From: Anaerolineae bacterium
GTDB lineage: Bacteria; Chloroflexota; Anaerolineae; 4572-78; J111
Assembly: GCA_023382535.1 (NCBI GenBank)
Contig: JAHDWA010000080.1
Location: 1-37,832, forward strand
Reading direction: 5' to 3'
DNA length: 37,832 nt
Below are positions 15,615 to 23,595 of the stretch, piece after piece. Below the pieces are notes generated by a model. The model searched no databases. It saw nothing but the letters and a program-made list of their open reading frames with translations, and was not told the origin of the DNA. Position 1 is the first letter of the stretch. Each line of letters starts with the position of its first letter. Position numbers and translations under genes: made by a program.

Positions 15615-16847
15615 TCATGCGACAGTCAGCCGCAATGGACGAACTACGGCGCCCGCTGTTCCATGGGCAAAAGCCGCTGGAATTGCCTTTCTGATCAAGT
15701 TGTAAGCCGCATTGACATCGGCGTGAATCAACTGCCCATTCGCGGCCCGGAACAGGCTCCGGGTCATCCGCTTACCCAGATAGACCGCATGCTTGCCGAT
15801 GGTTTCCAGGTCCAGGAAGGAACACTTGCTGGTATATGCTTCTTCCTGATAAATGACCTTGATCCCGGCGAGCCTGGCCTTGTAGGTCAGCATCTCGATA
15901 AAGCGGGCGTGGGGCAGTTGGACGAAGTTCTGGTTGTTCCGGTCACCCAACTTGGCTTCCTGCTTCCAGAAGTCGTTCTTGCCGATGACCAAGGTCCCAA
16001 TCCTCTCGGCGACCAGACAGTCAACAATGCGTCGGCTGGCGACGTGCATGTAGTGGTTGATCCGACCGTTACGAATCCGACCCAGCCGACGGATCTGGGC
16101 CGAAGTATGACAGTTCGCCGGGAGACAGGCTTGCAACTTAGCTTTACGCTTGTTGTAAAAGTGGTTCTCGGCTTTGGCGGGGCGACCGTTAATAAGGAAA
16201 GGCTGAAAGCCAGGCTTATTTGCAGCTATCGTCGCCAAAGCATCCACCCCGATGTCTAGACCGGCCACCCAGGCCGGGTTGAGCTCGGGGTTGGAAGGAA
16301 CGTGAACCAGATAAACTACTTCGACTACATAGTAACCAGGGCGAGGGACAATCCGCACCTGGCGGACCTGACGCTGTTTGGTGGGCACTTCAATCGCCAA
16401 GCCAGAGGGAATAATCAAACCCTGAGCTTCAGGCGCTCGACTGATAGCCTGATCGGTGTAAGTCAGGACGGCTCGACCGGTCTGTTTGGGTTTGTAGCGG
16501 GGAATACGGGGCGGTCCCAAAAACTTGGAGGGGTCTTTACGGTAAGCCTTGCCGGCTTCGCGAAAGCTCGTCCAAGCGCGGGCGACCTGCAAAACCGTCT
16601 GCTGACTGACTTTTTGCGGCAACGCCAGAAAGGCCTCCGTCCCTTTGAGCCGGTGATAAAGGGTCTCGTAAGAGAGGATGTGCCCGGTCTCGAAGAAATG
16701 CTGCCGGGCGTGATAATTGGTCAGATTGTAAATATTTTTGGAAGCAAAAGAGGCGGGGTCAATGACGGCATAGCGTGGGTCAGAGGGATAGATACGGTGC
16801 TGTTCAACTAGCCGAACGGTATTTTCAGGCAGGACCGACTTTTTCAT
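15615..16847 (-). CDS. tnpB: IS605-family TnpB (RNA-guided nuclease-like transposon protein)
   Basis: A 410-aa OrfB/TnpB-type protein, the transposon ancestor of Cas12 nucleases. The RuvC residues appear intact: Asp near 198 in GLDIGVDALATIA, Glu near 336 in QEEAYTSK, and Asp near 377 in HADVNAAYN. The zinc ribbon keeps only the first Cys (TSKCSFLDLE), as in a known TnpB branch. An IS200 tnpA is absent, so the element would move only with help in trans. The ATG at 16847 is preferred over the TTG at 16883; neither has a good ribosome site. A guide RNA would be expected to overlap the 3' end of tnpB (about 15560-15760, minus). I could not define the element ends. Confidence 0.88.
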   Translation of the reverse strand: MKKSVLPENTVRLVEQHRIYPSDPRYAVIDPASFASKNIYNLTNYHARQHFFETGHILSYETLYHRLKGTEAFLALPQKVSQQTVLQVARAWTSFREAGKAYRKDPSKFLGPPRIPRYKPKQTGRAVLTYTDQAISRAPEAQGLIIPSGLAIEVPTKQRQVRQVRIVPRPGYYVVEVVYLVHVPSNPELNPAWVAGLDIGVDALATIAANKPGFQPFLINGRPAKAENHFYNKRKAKLQACLPANCHTSAQIRRLGRIRNGRINHYMHVASRRIVDCLVAERIGTLVIGKNDFWKQEAKLGDRNNQNFVQLPHARFIEMLTYKARLAGIKVIYQEEAYTSKCSFLDLETIGKHAVYLGKRMTRSLFRAANGQLIHADVNAAYNLIRKAIPAAFAHGTAGAVVRPLRLTVA

Positions 16848-17179
16848 AAGAACAAATGTACTACTAGAACTGATTTTTGGCAAAAGGATGCCTATATTTG
16901 TGAAAGGTTGCTAATGCTATGAGTAATCATATTCGATACTTCTCTCCCATGCCTCATCTCAGCATCATTTACCAGCCAATTATAGGTTATCTGGGATAGT
17001 TCGTCAACGCGTCCAAAACTATCTCTCACACCCTATCTATTCTCACCTGGTCAAATGACCAGGCCCCGGACCCACCCTCCGGTTAAGCTGTGGACTATCC
17101 TGACGCCGGGTGTATTTGAGGCGCTTTTAAGGTATGCTGTAGAGAATAAGCGTGAGAATTATTAAAGCAAGGAGTCCTC
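16848..17179. other. Intergenic region with a perfect palindrome and promoter of the 17180 gene
   Basis: About 330 bases between tnpB, read leftwards, and the plus-strand membrane protein. It should contain the left end of the tnpB element, still undefined, and the promoter of the 17180 gene. The only strong structure is the palindrome at 17046-17063. AAGGAG is present just before the ATG at 17180. No other gene is seen. Confidence 0.5.
17046..17063. repeat. Perfect CCTGGTCAAATGACCAGG palindrome
   Basis: Eight-base arms CCTGGTCA and TGACCAGG flank AA. It lies 117-134 bases before the only clear plus-strand gene and is the perfect version of the copy at 244-261. It could be an operator for a dimeric regulator. 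Confidence 0.5.
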
Positions 17180-17725
17180 ATGTTCGATTTTGCCCTACTA
17201 CCCTTGACCGGCCCGATTTTAGGGGGCGCTCTGCTGATTTTTGTGGCCCGCATTGCCGATATGTCACTCGATACAGTACGCCTGATTATGATAACCCGGG
17301 GCATGCGCAAGTGGGCCGCCTTGATCGGCTTTGTCGAGATTACGATCTGGGTCATGGCCGTTAGCCAGGTAATTTCCAACCTTGATAATCTCTGGAATGT
17401 GCTGGCCTACAGCGGCGGCTTTGCCACCGGTACGGCGGTCGGGATGTGGGTCGGAGATAAGCTGGCGCTAGGTCACGTGGATATCCGCATAATCTCAATG
17501 ACCCAAGGCGCGAAAATTGTCCAGGCCATCCACGAGGCCGGCTATGGAGCCACGGAGTTGCAGGCCAGCGGCAAATCCGGCCCGGTATCGCTGATTAGAG
17601 TCGTTATTCCTCGGAAACAGGTACCACAGGTGATGGGTCTGGTCAACCACGTTGATCCTGCTTCTTTTATCACCGTTGATGAGCCCCAGCAGGTTATTCA
17701 GGGCTATCAGCGGTTGGGAAAGTAG
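17180..17725 (+). CDS. UPF0316 / DUF5698-DUF2179 membrane protein
   Basis: A 181-aa protein of the UPF0316 family. The N-terminal part has three hydrophobic helices (about 8-27, 42-63 and 70-92), including VARIADMSLDTVRLIMITRG, which is characteristic of the DUF5698 half. The C-terminal part (about 98-178) is a soluble DUF2179-type domain. AAGGAG lies six bases before the ATG. It is the only well-supported plus-strand gene and converges with the PDH E2 gene (30-base gap). The molecular role of the family is unknown; a membrane sensor or regulator is possible because DUF2179 domains resemble small ligand-binding folds. Confidence 0.85.
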   Translation: MFDFALLPLTGPILGGALLIFVARIADMSLDTVRLIMITRGMRKWAALIGFVEITIWVMAVSQVISNLDNLWNVLAYSGGFATGTAVGMWVGDKLALGHVDIRIISMTQGAKIVQAIHEAGYGATELQASGKSGPVSLIRVVIPRKQVPQVMGLVNHVDPASFITVDEPQQVIQGYQRLGK

Positions 17726-17755
17726 GAACTGCAAAAATTATCAACTTAGGACCGA

Positions 17756-18985
17756 TCATATCAACAGACTCATGGGCGACTCAAGCAACCGGCGCAGCTC
17801 CTGGAGGTACTGCGCGGCTATCGCCCCATCGGCAATGCGGTGGTCAACGCTAAGGGTTACGTCCATGATCTCGCCTATGGTTAACTGACCCTCACGCACT
17901 ACCGGCGTCTGGCGCACGGCTCCAACCGACAGCGAAGCCGCCAGCGGGGCCGGGATGATCGAAGTAAAGGCAAGCACCCGGTACATGCCCAGGTTCGACA
18001 CCTGGAACGTCGGGCCCTCCAACTCTTGCTGTTTGAGTTTGCCCTCGCGGGCGCGACCGGCCAACTCCTTGATCTCGGCAGCAACCGCGCCCAGCGCCTT
18101 CTTGTCGGCGTCGCGCACGACCGGCGCCACCAAGCCATCTTCCAGGGCTACGGCAATGCTGACATTGATCTGCTGGTGTCGCAGGATTGCGGGCTGGCCG
18201 TCGCTGCCGGTAGCATAGCTGCTGTTGAGCGCCGGGAATTTGTGCAGGGCCTTGGCGGCGGCTTTAACGACCATATCGTTCACCGAGATCTTGACGTCGG
18301 CCGCGCCGCTGTCGTTGATCTGTTGGCGTAGTTTCATCGCTTCAGCCATATCAATCTCAACTGTGACATAGATATGTGGTGTGCCGGGCTGCGCCTCAGT
18401 CATCACACGGGCAATGGCGCGTCGCATTCGGCTCAACGGTGTGGCCTCAGCCGACGGCGTGGAAGCCGGTGGGGTGACCGGCGTTGGGACAGCGGGAACT
18501 GGTTGAGCAGTTGGCTGCGGGATACGGGCGATTACCGGCTGAAAATCCTCGACATTTTCTTTGATGATGCGCCCGCCGGGGCCGGTGCCCTGCACCAGGC
18601 GCAGGTCAATGCCGCGCTCCTCTGCCAGGCGGCGGGCAACTGGCGAGGCTTTGATGTGGCCATCGCCTTCCTCGACGGCCTGGACTTCAATGGCAGGGCG
18701 AGCGAACGTCTCCGGGCCACCGACTTCAGAGGGCCGTTCGGTTTCTATCTCGCCCTCGCCGACGAGCGCAATGGGCGTGCCGATGGGTACGACCTGTCCC
18801 TCCGGCACGAGTATCTTGAGCAGCGTACCACTGTCGAAGGCCTCCAGCTCCATCACGGCCTTATCGGTCTCGATCTCGGCGATAATATCACCCACCTCTA
18901 CCCGATCGCCCGGTTTTTTGAGCCACTTACCGACGGCTCCCTCGGACATTGTATCGCTGAGACGCGGCATCGTTATCTCGGCCAT
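17756..18985 (-). CDS. pdhC: Pyruvate/2-oxoacid dehydrogenase E2 (acyltransferase)
   Basis: A 409-aa dihydrolipoamide acyltransferase, the core of a 2-oxoacid dehydrogenase complex. The lipoyl domain (1-77) carries the lipoylated Lys42 in IETDKAVMELEAF. A short linker leads to the peripheral subunit-binding domain (about 111-147, ASPVARRLAEERGIDL...GTGPGGRI), then a Pro/Ala-rich linker and the catalytic domain (about 180-409) with His382 in SVDHRIADG. The gene overlaps E1 beta by 13 bases and has its own AAGGAGG. One lipoyl domain is typical of Gram-positive-like and Chloroflexota enzymes. The substrate (pyruvate, acetoin or branched-chain 2-oxoacid) cannot be fixed by eye; pyruvate/acetoin type is most likely. 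Confidence 0.92.
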   Translation of the reverse strand: MAEITMPRLSDTMSEGAVGKWLKKPGDRVEVGDIIAEIETDKAVMELEAFDSGTLLKILVPEGQVVPIGTPIALVGEGEIETERPSEVGGPETFARPAIEVQAVEEGDGHIKASPVARRLAEERGIDLRLVQGTGPGGRIIKENVEDFQPVIARIPQPTAQPVPAVPTPVTPPASTPSAEATPLSRMRRAIARVMTEAQPGTPHIYVTVEIDMAEAMKLRQQINDSGAADVKISVNDMVVKAAAKALHKFPALNSSYATGSDGQPAILRHQQINVSIAVALEDGLVAPVVRDADKKALGAVAAEIKELAGRAREGKLKQQELEGPTFQVSNLGMYRVLAFTSIIPAPLAASLSVGAVRQTPVVREGQLTIGEIMDVTLSVDHRIADGAIAAQYLQELRRLLESPMSLLI

Positions 18986-19971
18986 CGTTTTCCTCCTTCT
19001 AAGACCCGGTAGATGGCGTTCTTCAACTCCTGAGCGCCCGGCTTGGCTACCTGTGCCAGATTGGAAGCATAGGGCAGCGGCGCCTCCAGGCCGGCCACCC
19101 GCTGTACCGGCGCGTCCAGGTAGTCGAAGGCTTCTTCCTGGATGGCAGCGGCAACTTCAGCCCCGATGCCGTAGGAGCGCCAACTCCCCTCCATCGTGAT
19201 GGCGCGATTGGTCTTCTTGACCGAGTTGATGATCGTCGGCCGGTCTAGCGGCCGCAGCGAGCGCAGGTCTACCACCTCCACGCTGATGCCCTCTTTTTCC
19301 AGCGACTGGGCCGCCTGCAAGGCGATGGGGGTCATGCGCGAGTAGGCCACCACCGTCACGTCGCTCCCCTGGCGTTTGACCTCGGCCAGGCCGATGGGCA
19401 GGGTATAAGGGTCATCCTCGGGCACATCGCCCTTGGTATCGTACAGGGACAGGCTCTCGATAAAGATCACGGGGTCGTCGTCGCGGATGGCGGCGCGCAG
19501 CAGCCCCCCGGCGTCGTAGGGGGTGGCCGGCGCGACCACCTTCAGGCCGGGGCAGTAAGCAAACCAGTTCTCAAAGTTTTGCGAGTGGGTGGCGGCGAGC
19601 TGGCCGACCCCACCACTGGGCGTGCGAATGACCAGGGGGACTTTGGCCTGGCCGCCAAACATATAGTGAATTTTGGCGGCGTGATTCACGATCTGGTCAA
19701 GGGCCAGCAAAATAAAGTTGATGGTCATGATCTCGACCACCGGGCGCAGGCCAAGCATGGCCGCGCCGATAGCCAGGCCCACAAAGCCTTCCTCGGAGAT
19801 AGGTGTATCCACAACCCGCTTGGGGCCAAACTCGTCCAGCAGGCCCTCGGTGATCCGGTAGGAGCCTTGAAATTTGCCAATCTCTTCCCCCATCAGCACC
19901 ACATTGGGGTCGCGAGCCAGCTCCTCGCCAAGAGTCTGATTAAGCGCCTGGCGGTAGGTCAGTACGGGCAT
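18973..19971 (-). CDS. pdhB: 2-Oxoacid dehydrogenase E1 beta subunit
   Basis: A 332-aa transketolase-like beta subunit that forms the thiamin diphosphate site together with E1 alpha. Typical segments are visible: VVLMGEEIGKFQGSYRITEGL at 24-44, DTPISEEGFVGLAIGAAMLGLRPV (55-78), which includes the cofactor-contacting Glu, and VVDLRSLRPLD near 235. The length is normal for the family. AGGAGG lies six bases before the ATG. It overlaps E1 alpha by 32 bases and E2 by 13 bases, so the three are tightly coupled. Confidence 0.93.
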   Translation of the reverse strand: MPVLTYRQALNQTLGEELARDPNVVLMGEEIGKFQGSYRITEGLLDEFGPKRVVDTPISEEGFVGLAIGAAMLGLRPVVEIMTINFILLALDQIVNHAAKIHYMFGGQAKVPLVIRTPSGGVGQLAATHSQNFENWFAYCPGLKVVAPATPYDAGGLLRAAIRDDDPVIFIESLSLYDTKGDVPEDDPYTLPIGLAEVKRQGSDVTVVAYSRMTPIALQAAQSLEKEGISVEVVDLRSLRPLDRPTIINSVKKTNRAITMEGSWRSYGIGAEVAAAIQEEAFDYLDAPVQRVAGLEAPLPYASNLAQVAKPGAQELKNAIYRVLEGGKRWPR

Positions 19972-21061
19972 ATCTACCCTCCTTTTCTAATTGTTGGGCC
20001 AGCAGCTCTGCCTCGGCCTGGCCGGGCGTATTCGAGACCGGGGTGGCGTAAATATGGTCATACAACGCTTCGAGCCTGGGGGCAGGGCTTTGGTCGGCAA
20101 AATCAATTGCCTCCTGGACCTCGCGCTCCACCCAGGCGGCTGTCTCCTTTAGCCAGGTATTATCAACGACCTGAGCCTCCAAAAGTTGGTGAGCAAACAA
20201 CGTGATGGGGTCGTCCGCCCGTCCCCGCTTGATCTCCTCCGGGTCGCGGTAACGGTCGGCGTCAATGACCGAATGGCCGCGGAAGCGAAAGCTGAAGGCT
20301 TCCAGGATGGCCGGTTCGTGCTCGGCTTCGGCCCGCCGGCGCAGGCGGAGCACCGCCTCGCGCACGGCCAGCACATCGCGGCCGTCCACTCGTTCGCCGT
20401 GCATGCGGAAGGCGCAGCCGCGCTTGTACAGGTCTGGCTCGGCCGCGCCCTCCGCAACGGCGGTGCCCATGCCGTAGCCGTTGTTGACGATCAAGTAGAT
20501 AATGGGCAACTTCCACAACGCCGCCAGGTTGAGCGACTCGTGCCAGGCCCCGATGTTTGTCGTCGCATCCCCCATCTGGCAGACGACAATGCCGGGTTTC
20601 CCCTGGTACTTGAGGGCATAAGCGGCGCCGGTCGCCAGTGGGAGCTGCCCGCCGACGATGGCATAACCGCCCATAAAGTGAGCAGCGCTATCGAACAGGT
20701 GCATCGAGCCGCCGCGCCCCCGCGAGACGCCGGTCTCCTTGCCGAACAACTCGGCCATGACCGGGCCAGGTGCGACGCCCCGGGCCAGGATATAGCCGTG
20801 CTCGCGGTAGTTGGTAAAGATGTAATCGCTCGGCTCCAGCGCCGCCGTCAGGCCGACAATAGTCGCCTCTTCGCCCAGGTTGAGGTGGCAGTAACCGCCA
20901 ATTTTGGCCTTGGTGTACATCTCGCCGGCTCGCTCTTCAAAGCGGCGGATCAGCAGCATCTGGGAGTAGTAGTGTCGAAGCTGGTCGGCATCCTCACCGG
21001 CCAGGTTTAGACGCTTCTCCGCGGCAGAATCTACCACTTGGGTTGGGGTGGCTTTCGCCAT
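19940..21061 (-). CDS. pdhA: 2-Oxoacid dehydrogenase E1 alpha subunit
   Basis: A 373-aa thiamin diphosphate-dependent decarboxylating subunit. The cofactor motif is clear: GDATTNIGAWHESLNLAALWKLPIIYLIVNNGYG. RGRGGSMH and the phosphorylation-loop-like FRGHSVIDADRYR are also present. The open frame begins at 21109, but AAGGAG eight bases before the ATG at 21061 (MAKATPTQ) gives the start. It is the first PDH gene; a CBS-domain protein lies 57 bases upstream. No E3 (dihydrolipoamide dehydrogenase) gene is found in this window. Confidence 0.93.
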   Translation of the reverse strand: MAKATPTQVVDSAAEKRLNLAGEDADQLRHYYSQMLLIRRFEERAGEMYTKAKIGGYCHLNLGEEATIVGLTAALEPSDYIFTNYREHGYILARGVAPGPVMAELFGKETGVSRGRGGSMHLFDSAAHFMGGYAIVGGQLPLATGAAYALKYQGKPGIVVCQMGDATTNIGAWHESLNLAALWKLPIIYLIVNNGYGMGTAVAEGAAEPDLYKRGCAFRMHGERVDGRDVLAVREAVLRLRRRAEAEHEPAILEAFSFRFRGHSVIDADRYRDPEEIKRGRADDPITLFAHQLLEAQVVDNTWLKETAAWVEREVQEAIDFADQSPAPRLEALYDHIYATPVSNTPGQAEAELLAQQLEKEGRYARTDLPPGA

Positions 21062-21118
21062 GGTTATTTCTCCTTCCGTTAAGGAACCGGTCCATCCTTT
21101 AAACCCCACCTGCCGGGT

Positions 21119-21586
21119 TTACACCCCCGGCGGCAGCACTTCCTGAGTAAAGCCGCTCTTGGGAGCGTGGCAGCGCGGGCACTGCTCCGGCGCTTCCAGG
21201 CCGCGGACCCGTTCGCCGCAAACCGGGCAGATCCAGCGCATGGTCATCTGCTGGATCAGATTGGCGTGGCTAACCAGCCCAACCACCTGCCCGCCGTCCA
21301 CCACCGTGAGACATCTGATTTGCCGGTTAGACAGCAGGTATGACACATGTTCGACATCGGTCTCGGAGCTAATACTGATCACGCCCCGGTTCATGATGTC
21401 GGCGACGGTATGGCCCTCTTTGGAAACCAATTCATACTCGGTGACGATACCGATCAATGCGCCGGATTGATTGAGCACCGGGAGTCCTCTTAGACGATGC
21501 TGGGTCAACAGCCGCGCCGATTCCTCAACCGTGCTGTCTTCAAGCACGGTGATAACGTCGCTGGTCATGATCTCTTTGACTTTCAT
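21119..21586 (-). CDS. CBS-pair protein with C-terminal zinc ribbon
   Basis: A 155-aa protein with two CBS domains (about 1-58 and 60-115), which typically bind adenine nucleotides such as AMP or ATP, followed by a four-cysteine zinc-ribbon/rubredoxin-like knuckle: C120-P-V-C123 and C136-P-R-C139. GGAG is nine bases before the ATG. It sits between the cytochrome c gene (7-base gap) and the PDH E1 alpha gene, so it may couple nucleotide charge to PDH or electron transport; that is inference. The CBS and zinc-ribbon combination on a stand-alone protein is less common than plain CBS pairs. Confidence 0.85.
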   Translation of the reverse strand: MKVKEIMTSDVITVLEDSTVEESARLLTQHRLRGLPVLNQSGALIGIVTEYELVSKEGHTVADIMNRGVISISSETDVEHVSYLLSNRQIRCLTVVDGGQVVGLVSHANLIQQMTMRWICPVCGERVRGLEAPEQCPRCHAPKSGFTQEVLPPGV

Positions 21587-21593
21587 TCAGGCT

Positions 21594-22025
21594 CTACTCC
21601 TGTTGAAGGGTTCGAATGTAAGCCACAATATCATATAAATCATCGCCGTTGAACGCGGGGTTTCCCCCTTTAGGCGGCATGGCTACGCCTGTTGTATTCA
21701 GCGGATCGCTTGGGTCACGGCCTACTTTGATGAATTCGACCAACTCATGATCCGTTTTGCCGGCAATGAATTGGCTGGTTTTCATATCTTTACCCAACCC
21801 TGGAATCCCCTCACCCGCCGGGCCGTGGCAAGCTGAACAGGTAGCTGTAAATTTTTCCTTACCCGCAAGGGGATCCCCCTGAGTAGCAGGTGCAGCGAGA
21901 GCTTCATTCGCCTGAGCAGCCTCACCCCCGGCCTGAGACGGGTTCCCCGTATTACCGCTACACGCGACGAGGCTAAGGGCTGCCATAAGTAGAAGCCAGA
22001 TAAACAGATGAAATAATTTACTCAT
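21594..22025 (-). CDS. Membrane-attached class I cytochrome c lipoprotein
   Basis: A 143-aa monoheme cytochrome c. A signal peptide (1-21) ends in a lipobox LVAC, giving lipid-anchored Cys22. An Ala/Gly/Gln-rich linker precedes the heme motif CSACH (63-67); the distal ligand is Met116 in VAMPPKGG. The start at 22025 is supported by GGAGG nine bases upstream, and the stop of the winged-helix gene overlaps it (TAATG). It is exported to the outer face of the membrane as an electron carrier. No terminal oxidase is adjacent. The neighbours are a CBS protein and PDH genes. Confidence 0.9.
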   Translation of the reverse strand: MSKLFHLFIWLLLMAALSLVACSGNTGNPSQAGGEAAQANEALAAPATQGDPLAGKEKFTATCSACHGPAGEGIPGLGKDMKTSQFIAGKTDHELVEFIKVGRDPSDPLNTTGVAMPPKGGNPAFNGDDLYDIVAYIRTLQQE

Positions 22026-22429
22026 TATGAAAAAACCTCCATTACCAAAGGATTCGTTATCATTTCTCCATCCCAATCCCCCCGTGATTGGTAATTGTCG
22101 AACGGCAGATTACTATTTTGCACCTGGGCCAGAATTTGTTGTCGAGCCAGAGGATCATCAAACGTCTCAGCCAAAACGCTCAGATACGATCTGACCTGAG
22201 GATCATTAGCTAATTGGTAGCGACTCTCCACCCGTTCGACCAGTCCGACCAGCCGCAGATCGTTTATCATTCGCTCCAGTAAAGGCAGATGGCCCAGATA
22301 CAATCGTTCGGCCAATTGTTGGAGACTTTTGGTCACTCCCGGGCGTTGGTAGAGAAAGAGCAGCAGGCGCAGCTTTTGGAACGAGTCGATACGTTTGACA
22401 TGAATAAAATCGGCGATTGAGCCTTTCAC
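22025..22429 (-). CDS. Winged-helix-like small regulator
   Basis: A 134-aa protein starting at a GTG with GGGAGG five bases upstream. Residues about 18-75 (QKLRLLLFLYQ...LQQLAERLYL...LLERMINDLRLVGLVERVESRYQL) have the spacing of a winged helix-turn-helix, followed by an acidic C-terminal part. I cannot place it in a named family. Its stop overlaps the cytochrome c start (TAATG), so it is translationally coupled and may regulate the cytochrome/CBS/PDH gene train. Confidence 0.6.
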   Translation of the reverse strand: MKGSIADFIHVKRIDSFQKLRLLLFLYQRPGVTKSLQQLAERLYLGHLPLLERMINDLRLVGLVERVESRYQLANDPQVRSYLSVLAETFDDPLARQQILAQVQNSNLPFDNYQSRGDWDGEMITNPLVMEVFS

Positions 22430-22466
22430 AGCAACCTCCCTATATATCTTATCAGTGTGATCCCGT

Positions 22467-22562
22467 TTACCGCCGCAGGTCGTACCAACTAAAGAGCAGA
22501 ATTAGCAGCGGTAAGAGGACCATACTCCACATCATCAGTTCCACCAGAAGTCCAATGTTCAT
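22467..22562 (-). CDS. Possible 31-aa single-helix membrane peptide
   Basis: A short frame (MNIGLLVELMMW...) with one hydrophobic helix ending in a positive tail (YDLRR). It fills the gap between two minus-strand genes and looks like the many tiny membrane subunits seen near respiratory genes. There is no clear ribosome site and no conserved motif, so it is a weak call. Confidence 0.3.
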   Translation of the reverse strand: MNIGLLVELMMWSMVLLPLLILLFSWYDLRR

Positions 22563-22580
22563 GCTAACTAAATGATTAAG

Positions 22581-22826
22581 CTACGTAGGGTCTGCCCGGA
22601 ACCGGCGAAAGAGAGCCACAAGCGCAACCAAACCCCACGTGCCTTCCAGCACCACGAAGGGCAGAAAACCGATAAGCCAGGAGGCATAGCAAGCCAGGCC
22701 CGCCCCTACTATATTCAGCGCGATATAACCCATACTATCTTGGGGTAGGCGCTTAATCAGGTTCAAGAAAAAGGCGATCAGCAACAGGGCTACACCCAGT
22801 GATCCAATGAGGGTTGAGGTATCCAT
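22581..22826 (-). CDS. CBU_0592-like small membrane protein
   Basis: An 81-aa protein with three hydrophobic segments (about 5-24, 33-50 and 55-73). The pattern LIGSLGVALLLIAFFLN...LNIVGAGLACYASWLIGFLPFVVLEGTWGLVAL matches the CBU_0592 family of small membrane proteins of unknown function. A GGAGGC site lies farther upstream than usual (about 14 bases). It is downstream of the DUF488 gene, in the same direction. Confidence 0.7.
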   Translation of the reverse strand: MDTSTLIGSLGVALLLIAFFLNLIKRLPQDSMGYIALNIVGAGLACYASWLIGFLPFVVLEGTWGLVALVALFRRFRADPT

Positions 22827-22834
22827 CGTAATGA

Positions 22835-23179
22835 TTAGAGTGCCTCCAGGTACTTTTTTAAGGCCACGGCATTATTGTGCTCGGCGTCACGGGCCGAGAA
22901 AACCAGGGTGAGGATGCCGTGATCGCTTTTTTCCTTGAGGAAGCCGGTGACATCTCCCTTTTCTTTGAGTTCCGCTTCATATCTTTGGTAGAATTCCGGC
23001 CATCTCTGCGGATCATGACCAAACCACTTGCGCAGGGACGAACTGGGGGCAATCTCTTTCAGCCACAGGTCGAGCGCCAGGTCTTCCTTCTTCACGCCGC
23101 GTGGCCACATGCCATCAACGAGCACGCGGAAGCCATCTTCTTTATGCGGGGGGTCGTAGGTGCGTTTGAGTTTAATCAT
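22835..23179 (-). CDS. DUF488 family protein
   Basis: A 114-aa protein of the DUF488 family. Diagnostic patterns are RTYDPPHKEDGFRVLVDGMWPRGV near the N-terminus, the helix LWLKEIAPSSSLRKWFGHDP, WPEFYQRYEAEL, and LVFSARDAEHNNAVALKKYL near the C-terminus. The start at 23179 (MIKLKRTY) has GGAGG five bases upstream; the longer frame from 23212 overlaps the AhpD-like gene and has no better site. The biochemical role of the family is unknown. It is linked with AhpD-like and FAD-reductase genes on the same strand. Confidence 0.88.
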   Translation of the reverse strand: MIKLKRTYDPPHKEDGFRVLVDGMWPRGVKKEDLALDLWLKEIAPSSSLRKWFGHDPQRWPEFYQRYEAELKEKGDVTGFLKEKSDHGILTLVFSARDAEHNNAVALKKYLEAL

Positions 23180-23208
23180 CTTGCCTCCGTTAAGTTGAAA
23201 CGCTAGCT

Positions 23209-23556
23209 TCACTCATGCTGCTTGCTGGCTACTTCATCCATCACTTCGATGGCGATGGCGGCATGGGCGTAAGCGCCGCCGGCGCGCATTTCCGCGGCGA
23301 CCCAGATGGCCTCCATCACCTCTTCGGGGGTGGCGCCCTGTCTCAAGGCTTGCTTGGTGTGGCCCCGGATGCAATAGGGGCACTGCGTCACGTGCGCCAC
23401 AGCTACCGCAATGAGTTGTTTCATCTTGGCCGGGAGCGCGCCAGCGGCGAAGACGCGTGTACTGAAGGTTTGGAAGGCGTCGTGAACTTCCGGGGCAAGC
23501 TGTGCCCGTTTTTCAGCCATTGCCCTGGTAAAAGCTGGATAAAGGTGCTTCTCCAT
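23209..23556 (-). CDS. AhpD-like carboxymuconolactone decarboxylase-family protein
   Basis: A 115-aa protein with the AhpD-type CxxC redox motif in HVTQCPYCIRGHTKQALRQGATPEEV, which includes the downstream His. Family members act as alkyl-hydroperoxidase partners or peroxidase-like enzymes; the exact substrate is not known. GGAGG five bases before the ATG at 23556 sets the start. It lies directly downstream of an FAD-dependent reductase (40-base gap), the expected order for a reductase/peroxidase-like pair. A similar arrangement with a decayed reductase occurs at 37017-37621. Confidence 0.87.
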   Translation of the reverse strand: MEKHLYPAFTRAMAEKRAQLAPEVHDAFQTFSTRVFAAGALPAKMKQLIAVAVAHVTQCPYCIRGHTKQALRQGATPEEVMEAIWVAAEMRAGGAYAHAAIAIEVMDEVASKQHE

Positions 23557-23595
23557 AATGAACCTCCTCAATTTTGGATAATCTTATCCTTTTTG

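Noticed and set aside
15615..15660. Possible CRISPR-like array near tnpB
   Set aside because: I see no regular direct repeats with spacers here or elsewhere in the window.
18374..19199. Long plus-strand frames opposite the PDH E2/E1b genes
   Set aside because: High-GC antisense shadows; the minus-strand proteins have clear family motifs and ribosome sites.
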